From Struthidea cinerea (Eukaryota; Chordata; Aves; Passeriformes; Corcoracidae), in contig VZTI01005562.1 in the NCBI GenBank assembly GCA_013397865.1, positions 1-64,000 of the forward strand: 64,000 nucleotides of DNA. Reading direction: 5' to 3'. Positions 50,785 through 59,600 of this stretch are shown piece after piece. The position numbers and the translations under genes were made by a program. How positions within the stretch are numbered: the stretch's first letter is position 1; each line of letters begins with the position of its first letter. The notes beneath the pieces were generated by a model that had not been told where the DNA came from, did no database searches, and worked only from the letters and a program-made list of their open reading frames with translations.

Positions 50785-53402
50785 TAACCTGAGTCAAATG
50801 GAACAAGGTAAAGTAAGTAAAGCAGCACGTGTTGCTTTGTGGGTTGGCTTAGGGTTTTTCCACCTCTTCTTGGCACAAAAATGAGGCAGTACTGTTCCTT
50901 CATCCAGACACACTTCAGCATGCAAAGACAGCAACAGATCCATTTTTTGAAGTTCAAATGATGTGGATTGATGCCTACTGAGGACTGGCCCATATAACTT
51001 CATTTTAATAGTCACCCAGCTTTTGATTTATTGGGTTTTTTTTTACTTTAACCCACAATTTAAAGGCAACTGTAGTCATACAGGCTACATCACACAGCCT
51101 TTTTACAGAACATAAAAGGCAGTAAATTAATTTATCTGCAGTCAGTTGAAAGACTTCCAAATAATAAGCCAATGAAATGTCTTGGGAAAGAAACAATCTG
51201 TCCATAATAAAGACTAAAAGAAAACCATCCTCAGCTTTGTCTTCCACCTTCCCAACTCAGCCCACAGGCTAAATGCAGAGAAACTCTCCCTAATCTCACG
51301 TTCACTGTGTGTTTGTGTTTCAGAAAGTCAAGGCAAGAACACCAAAGGACACAAAATCAAGAATCCATGGGTTACTCTGTGCAATCTACATCCTACAATT
51401 GTCAACAGAGCAACTCTGAATTGAGCTTTGGAAGGGAAAGAAAGAAGGGGAATTTTGAGAAGGGTCTGTGGGCAGATACATGCTCAGCTATGTATGGCTT
51501 CGCTTCTGAATCTAAAACGTACTTTAAAAAGTCAAGCCACAGATGAAAATTGCTGTTAGCATCTTGGCAACAAAACCAACAGAGACTTTTAAGATTTGGA
51601 AATTCTTCCTCCTCTCTGGGTTAGGAATGGAATTACCTGAAACACTGAAGCTTTTAAACTACCATTACTTTCTGGGGACTTCTCCAGAACTAAACATTAG
51701 CTTTATGGGACACAGGATCATCTAGATGAGTGCCAGGGACTCCTTGCCCAGGACAGAGGTGGCTGTTGAAAGGACAGCCTCCTCCATCTGGGGGACCTAA
51801 ACTTGGAAAGTCTTCGTTTGTCCCCAGCACAGCTCCTCCCTTCAGAGCAGCCAGTGGCCAGCTGTGCCATTCCACTGGAATCCAACAGGAAAACAAAGTA
51901 TGTAAAGCTAAGATCATTCCTGAATCCATCATTAGCTCCCTGTCCTGTGGGCCTGCTCCTTCTGCAGAGGCCCCTGGACTCCGGTGCTACCCTGCACAGA
52001 AGCTGGCTTTGTATACGCTCATTGTAGAGAGCGGAGCAAGCAGCACTGCAGGAATCAGCCTTTTGAGAGACTGGAGGGGGCATCTAGGGCAGCCTCTGCC
52101 CCACAGGGCAGCCCAGCCATTGTGTAATCAATCTTCTTGTTTTTTTTGAGGGGGGACAGGACACTATGCTTGAATTCCTACTTTTAAGTTCTGTTTAAGC
52201 GCTCTGTCTGTGCAGGTGGGGCAGTCACGCTGCTGCTTGGCTCCACCTGCGCTCTCTCTACTGGGAAAAGGAGAGAAGGAGAGCAAGGCTGAAAGGGAAA
52301 GTAATTCAAATACATCCTTTATAAACTGGTGCTCTTTAGGATACACTAACAACCATGTAACATTATGACTGTGCGTGGTGGCTGCCTTATTGCCACATGC
52401 CCGCTGCTTCCTGACTCGAGGAACAGGCAATGCATGCTTCTGCATGTCCCATGGTTGCCAAGGTCTCTGCACACTAGCTCTTATTGGTACTAGCAAAATA
52501 ATTGATACACATGGAGTAAAGGTTTAAGTAAACTAACATTGCCACTTGATAAAGGATTATCCTACCCTGTAAATCACAATATAATTACAAGTCAAGTAGT
52601 TGCTGTTTAAAAATCTCTCCCCAACCCCAACTTGCCTGAGAACCAAGATTTGACAAGCTGACAGGAATGATCAACTTCAGCAGGCTTAGTCTTTCAGTAA
52701 CAGATGCTTTTCCCTTGTTCATCCACATCAGCTGGAGCCACTGGAGTCCTCCAAACCAGAGCAGGATCTTTTCTGGGATTTAGAGCATCTCAGTCATGCC
52801 ATTCCAGGGCCAGTATAGTTTGCAGGGATGAGTGAGGGCAGCAGCCCAGCCCGGGTTCTCAAAGTACCCAGAAGGGTTGCTACTGTTGTTACTTAGCATC
52901 TCAAAAAAAAACCCACAAACACAATCACCAACCCCCACAAGCCAAACCCAAATCCCCACTAAAAAGAAAAGGCTGTGCTGACTCAAGGTTAGCATCCTAA
53001 AGTCGGTGCTGTGTTTAATGTTTCAGTTGTAGCTGCTGCTGCAGGACTTGGTTATTCACTGTATATCTCGCTAGCTCCATCCAAAAGCTAGAAAGATTTA
53101 TGACTTGATTATTCTGTGAATAGTCTGTATATCTCCATAAATACAGGACAAAAATCCTGCAGTAACTTACATCCTCCATTATCCCTCCAGCTTTTTTACA
53201 GAGACTGTACAGAATGTGAATCAGTGCAAACTGAATTTAAAGTGTTTTAAGACATAGCATAATGAACTGGTATTTTCTACAACCCCCTCTATTCCTGTTA
53301 TAAGTTCATTGGGTGTTTTGTGTTTGCTTTTTTTTAAACTAAGATAAATTAGCACTCTTCTTTACTACAGCATTATATTAAATATGTTCATGTATTTTCA
53401 GA

Positions 53403-53408
53403 AATAAA
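53403..53408 (+). terminator. Proximal poly(A) signal AATAAA, C8orf58-like gene
   Basis: Canonical hexamer in AT-rich DNA, 79 bp before a second one. It may be used as an alternative cleavage site. Confidence 0.55.
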
Positions 53409-53481
53409 TGTATTTATAATGTGTAACATACTGTATAGTTCTCCACTCCAGGATCTATTGTAATACATGCATAAGAAATTT

Positions 53482-53487
53482 AATAAA
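53482..53487 (+). terminator. Distal poly(A) signal AATAAA, C8orf58-like gene
   Basis: Canonical hexamer followed within about 25-30 bp by a T-rich stretch, as expected for a downstream element. It most likely sets the mRNA 3' end near 53,505. Confidence 0.65.
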
Positions 53488-53510
53488 AGTATCACTATTA
53501 TGATAATTGT

Positions 53511-56477
53511 TTTCAGATATTTTATTAATGAACACCTGGCTTGTAGTATAGCAACTGCCATACCTTTAGGGTGTCAGGTGAGCAAAAGGAATCGTTACTT
53601 CCAAGGTTTTAAAGAACTTCTTTAGCTTTGGCAAAGAAGCAAGTTTGCTCTTTGGAAGCAGGTGCTGTTCTCAAGGATCTAGATGGTGAGGAGAGCCTTT
53701 TGAAAGTTCAGCTATGACAAAATATATATGTTAATTTTGAGTGGCCCTGCATTGGGTGCTGTTGCTGGGCTTTGCTTCCACAGACAGGCAGCACACACAG
53801 CCCTTCCAATAAGAATCAATGAAGGCACTGGGACAAAGTGTGCTGATGCTCAGCACTGGGGTTTCTTTCTGAAAATCTGGATTCAGTAGCAGCACTACAC
53901 AACAGCCGCAAATGACAGATCTTGGCTGGCCTCAGGGCTGCTTTTCCTCAGCTCCTTCATTCCCAGCCAGCAGCACCCTCCTGGACAGAGCAGCTTCCCT
54001 TCACCTGCAGGTGTCTAACCAGGTGGTATGGAGTGAAGCTAAAGAGGGTGCAGACACGAAGTCACACATAGGTATTCAAAAGAAAGTAATGGTCAAAAGT
54101 CAATGAGACCCAACTAAAGATATTAGAGGCCTAGAAAAAATGGAAGCCAGAAGTGCACCCGTGAAGGTAGAAAGAAAAGAATACACTTTTTGCAGAAGCA
54201 AATATTGCATAACAGGAGCCATGAGAGCCACTAAAACCCCAGTGGTATTGGGGAACAGGCAGTGAACACAGGGCCAATGCACCAGAGGATGAAACCTCCA
54301 GGTTGCCTTTCACCCTGTGCCAGTGCTTCACAAGAACAAATCTCATCCCCAGCTGCTCATGCCCTTCCCACTGGCTGAGGACCAAGTAGCAAGCCTTAAA
54401 CACAGAAGACTCCCCAGAGTGGATAAGGGAATTAAGTTTAGTTCTTTGCTCACCCACCTCCACTTAGCACTGCACGTACCCTATGCTAAGCATCATACCA
54501 GCCTCCTACACCCAGCTCTGCACCAAAAGGGACAGTCCCTGCAGGGGAATCTACACAGTTCCCACAGGCTACACACCCAAAGCTCCCTGCCACTTTGGGG
54601 TGGTTCAGTGACCCGACAAAGGGCAGCAGGGACTTGACTCTCACAGCCCCTTCAGCATCCACACAGGCACCTAAGCTCTCTAAGCAAATATTTCTGTCTC
54701 CCTTACTAAGGCATAGGAAGGCTCCAACAGCAGTCAGGAGGTCTTTAGGTCTTGGTTTACACACACACAGGATTAAGACCAGTGCCAGAATACCCTACCC
54801 GGTGCACTGGGAAGGTGTGGTTTATATTACTCCTCTAATTGCCCAGTTAATTAACATTACAGACAGCTGCTAAAGACTTGTCATGAGGCGCATTATGAGT
54901 TTACACTCTGCTTTCCCAGACAGAGCTCCACCTGTACCAAGGTCATTTAGTTGCCAGAGGCCCACCACAAAGGAGGAGGGTGTTTGACCTATCTTCAGAT
55001 GATGATTTTTTCTGGCCTGTGATCTCCTTCTCCCTCCCACCACACAACTTGGAACAGTCTTTTCTTCTGGTTAAATTTTGAAAGCATGCAAGACAAAGAC
55101 CACTGGTTATCCTGACAGTAGCAGGGAAAAGCAGTTCTACTAGAAAAATAAGAATAGAAAATGACTCCTGAAGTTTTTGGAATAGGAAAGGAATTAAAAC
55201 ACAGATCCCACCACTTGTTAACACCCTCCAATCACACAGTATCAGCAGAACCTAATTAAAAAGAACAATATCTGCTACTTCAAGCAAGTTACTTATCAGT
55301 TCTTTTCTTCCGTGTAAAAGTGCTACTCTTTCCTTTTAAAGGCCCCAAAGCAGTACAATTAAGACTCCTCTCCTGACCTTAATAGGGAGGATTTCTAATC
55401 AAGCCTTAGAGGAAAACAGGGAAAAACATTTTTCTTTCCCCTCAAGGACTACCCCATCAGCTGTAAGCGGATCTCAGTGTGAGTGCAAGCACCAGAGCTC
55501 CCCCAGGCTGGGCAGGAAGGAGGGCGTGGAGACCAATTTCCCCTCTACTGCCCGGAGAGTTTTGCTATACTTTTCTCATCCAGGACCTCAGAAAGCTAAG
55601 AGGGATGCTGCCCAGCTGCTAGGACTGACAAGACCACACTGAACTGCTCCTGATGCTCAAAATGGCAAGTTTTATTTCTCATCTAAAAGAAATAAGTTAA
55701 AAAATTAAGAAAAGCACTGTTATGCCAATGGTGCAGTCAAATTAGCTTTAATCCAAGACCTTTGAAGACTCCTAATTACCTGCTGTCACATGAAGTCTTA
55801 AGATTAATCTCTAAGTAAAGTTTGGGTTTTTTTCCCCCGAAGTGCAAACCACCTAGGCCCTTTTATTTTTTTCCATTTGGAATGATGTTTCCATATTCTC
55901 ATTTGCCAGAAAAATGCCACCTATCCTTTTCTGTTTCTAGGACAAGAAAGGCAAGTTCATGCACAGCATCATTAGGGAGGCCCATTTGTGTAGTGCTTTG
56001 GCATCCTTGCTTTCCAGTCTTGCCACAGGAGCACAGTCCTAACTTACCTAGTGCCTTAGGGACAAGTGGGCAATTCCCAGCTCCTCAGCACAGTCAAAAT
56101 ACCCGCTCTGCATCCCCAGAGAAGTAGCTGCAGGATCTCCTTTTAGTGAGTTTTGCTGCACTTCTGCTCAGTGTTTGAATGGAGCCAAGGTCACTACTTT
56201 TGAAAGCCACTATCTTCATTAACAGAAATCCCAACACCACCCAGCATCAATCCTGCCTCAGTCTGCACCCCAGGCCTTGACAAGGTCTCCAGCTGGTCCA
56301 AGGCAGACAGTTAACACCAAACCTAGAGCAGAAGAATTCCAGAGCAAGATGAATTTGAAGCATTTGGTAAGCTTTGCTTTCACAGCCATTGGGATAACTT
56401 TTCCCTTGCAAATAAAATCTTATACCTAGGGTCTCCAGGGGAAGAGATACCACCAACCAGATGAGTTTGACAGCCGC
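53511..56477. other. Intergenic spacer between convergent genes
   Basis: About 3 kb between the 3' ends of the C8orf58-like gene and ZP4. No exon, RNA gene or known repeat is recognised. Open frames here do not show conserved content. Confidence 0.7.
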
Positions 56478-56483
56478 TTTATT
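56478..56483 (-). terminator. ZP4 poly(A) signal overlapping the stop codon
   Basis: On the minus strand the stop TAA is embedded in AATAAA. A GT-rich stretch (TGGTTGGTGGT) follows about 25-30 bases downstream, so the 3' UTR would be only some 15-25 bases. Very short 3' UTRs of this kind are known for mammalian zona genes. Confidence 0.85.
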
Positions 56484-56621
56484 GCAATCCATTGAGTTCA
56501 CGTGTTGCTGACACCTTCCTTTGCCACAGCACAGAAATCACAAGCACCACACACAGAGTTGTCCCAGTTGCCACAGCAGCAAATCCCAGAGCCCAGGGGG
56601 CTGCAGCATGCACAGCTGCTC
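56479..56621 (-). CDS. ZP4: ZP4 exon 12: transmembrane segment and stop
   Basis: Acceptor CTCCCCACAG. It encodes a hydrophobic span (about ALGFAAVATG through VISVLW, residues 509-531), a short cytoplasmic tail and a TAA stop at 56481-56479. Confidence 0.92.
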
Positions 56622-59600
56622 CTGTGGGGAGAGACGTCCCAATTAATGCTCCCAGAGAGGCACAGGAATGTGCTAGGGGCTCAGCCTTTCTATGGAAAGG
56701 CCTTAGACTGGCCCCTTTCTCTTGCTCTGCTGCAACACTTACCAAGGCCATCCTTGGCTGTATCCTGTCTTAGCTCATCCTGGAGGAAAATCACAGGGCC
56801 TTTGCTGGAGACACGGGAAGTACCTCCCTGAAAAGGATGCTCAGCACTCCTTTTACCCCCTACAGAGCAATATGAAGGTTGTAGGTAAGAAGGTCAGCAA
56901 ATTTTGTCCAGGTCAGCTTCTCAACACACAAGAAGCTCTGAAGGCCAAAGTTTCCATGCGAGTCCACATAGAGCTAAGAGCCTATGAAGACCTCTGCCTT
57001 TTTGGCATAAGAAGAGCCCTTAGTCAGTGGAAAGGAGCAGGAAATGCCATGTCAAGCTATCCATGGCTCAAGGGAATTAGTCCATAGGCTACATGTCCCC
57101 TACTCCCCAGCCTGGAGACTAGGCCCTTGCTGCCCCTTTGGATGGGGAAGCAGAAGGCCAGGACACTTACTGGCTCCGGCAGGACAAGCGGTGGTGCAGG
57201 ACTCTTGTACAGACCGGTGGCACACTGAAGCACTGCAGTGCAGGTACACCTAGAGAAAAATGGAACACAGCCCAGAATCCCTCAGGCAGTGTCTGGAGAC
57301 TGGTGATATCCTGGTGTGGCACGTTGATCCCAGCCAACAGCTAAGCACCCACACAGCCGCTTCCTCACTCCCCCTACTCTGCCCCAGCAGGGCAAAGAAA
57401 GAATAGGAAGAGCAAAAGCAAGAAAACCTGTAGCAGGAGAGATAAAGACAGTTAAATAAGTGAAGGAGAGGAGGAGCGGGAAGAAAAAACCTGAAGCATG
57501 AGTGGTGTAAAGGCAAGTCACCTACCCAGCTCCTACAGGCAGAAAAGTGCCCAGGCAGTTGGAGCACCAGCTACACTGGAAGATGAAAACCCCCAGTGTT
57601 TACTGCTGAGCATAAAACCATGCAGCATGGAATATTCCTTTGGCCAATTTGAGTCAGCTCTGCTGCCTCCCAGGTTCTAGCCTACTCATGCAGGATTGAG
57701 AGCAGAATGAGGAGAAAGTCTTGGTGTTCTGCAAGTGCTATTCGGCAAGCAGCAAGAACATCTGTTTTCAACACAGTTTTAGCGACAATTCCAAAGCCAC
57801 AGCACCATATGTGCTGCTGTGAGGAGAGTTAACTCCATACCAGCGCACCCGGTCACAGAAGGGGAAAGGCAGGAAGGTCTGTTCGGCTTGTTTCACATGC
57901 AGGCTGTAGCCTTGGAGCCCTCTGCTGTCCGCTGCAAGGCAGCTTCAAGACCTTCATACCATACGCTTTCAAACTCGGTCAAATCCGGCATTACAGCACT
58001 TCTCCCTGACACCTGGAATACTGCTGCCCGAGCACAACTACACTGTGAACCTTGTTAGGTACAGCTGAGACCAATTTTAAGTATTAATTGATCCTAAGAG
58101 GGCTGAGCAAACAGTACAAAGCAGGGCGGGTTTCATGTGACTTAACTGGAGAAGCTCAATGAGATTCAGAGCCCAAGATGCTTAAAAAGGTACTCAAAGT
58201 TATTTCCAAGTAATTTGGGCCAAGAAGCGTCATTTAGAGTATATTGATCAGCATAACTAGAGCACATACCCTAAGCTAATTCACCAGACAAGCTAGCACT
58301 TGCTTAAGTAAACGACTACCCTTCTAGTAGTCACATTTTCTGTCACACATACAGTGATGTATCTTATCTCTACCACATTCACCTCATAAGGTTTCTGGTG
58401 TCAACCTCTCCCCTTTTGTTTCAGGAGGGGATTTTCCTAGTCTTTGCCCACTCCCCCAAGAGTCTCATAGTTATGAAGTGGTTCTTACTCCTCACACATT
58501 TTACTTGTGTGAGCAGTAAGAACCACTTATGTCTTAAATATGAAGCTAGGCAGCCAGGACAGGATCTTACCAGCCCAGAGAGTTTCTCTTGGGAAGTGGA
58601 GTCCACAAAGCTGAATGTGTAGAGGGTAAAACGCTGGTAATGAGAGGGGAACAGTAGTCCTGAGGTGAAACTCTGAGGCATCAGCTGTGTCTGATAGTTG
58701 TCCCCTGCGTAAGGGCACCTGATGAGGAAAGGTAAGCAGTGAAAAAAGAGCAAGTTACTCCCCTGACCCAAAGCTGTTTACAAGTCACTTACCCATCCAC
58801 CAAAATTGGCCACTGCAACTGTTGCTGGGGGTTGGTGCTTGGTGTAGCCCAGCAGTGGTGCAGAACTAAAATCAGGTCTGGGTCTGTACTCTGAAGGAGC
58901 CTGACTTCTGCATAAACAGGGTCTCTCAGAGTCTTCACAACAGGATAGTCACTGTCAGTATAGTAGGAAGTATAGCTTCCATCTGGGACAGAAGAAACCC
59001 GAGAGCCATTTAAGAGCAGGAAGAAACAGGAATAGGCATCCTTTATAGCCATATCAGTAAGTTCGCACCACGGCAGGGAAGCGGTGCTGGATTAATCCAT
59101 CAATACTCCACTATTACTCATCAGAGACCAGAGCCCTGCACCGAGAGGCTCGAGTAGGTCCTGCAAACCTCTCCTACCTGAGGCAACACGCAGCTCCAAA
59201 GACAGAGGACCTGGCTGGGACACAGCTGGAAGTGGTGGCAATGTGAAGACCTGAACACTCAAGGGAGTGGAGCTCCCACTGATGGAATAACTGCATCGGA
59301 CATGTAACCTGATGGGAAAGGAAAGCTCCAAATCAGGCAAACAAGAAAAGTCACTCTAATACCTCCTTCCTCCAGTATGGCAATATACCATCTGCTTTAA
59401 TTAGTTATATGCCCTTTCTTCTAACACTTCCTTTTAACAAATACTTGACATTCTCTTTAGTGTTTAAATTTGAGAATCTGCAGTGTCACTGATCAACACC
59501 AGCTTTATTCCTACTAACTGGAGACATACCAGTCTTTAACCCACTCCAGTGTGCTCGTGTGAATTCAGAGCTTGTGACAAGCAGGAATTTCTCAGTGACA

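Larger units (their letters stand above)
50785..53510 (+). other. Long 3' UTR of the C8orf58-like gene
   Basis: About 2.7 kb from the stop to the poly(A) signals. It becomes AT-rich towards its end, as vertebrate 3' UTRs often do. Frames within it, such as 51,730-52,149, are taken as chance. No internal acceptor is needed to explain it. Confidence 0.6.

Noticed and set aside
51324..51546. Alternative terminal exon of the C8orf58-like gene (74 codons)
   Set aside because: Good acceptor and matching phase, but its peptide does not continue the family C-terminus, unlike 50688.
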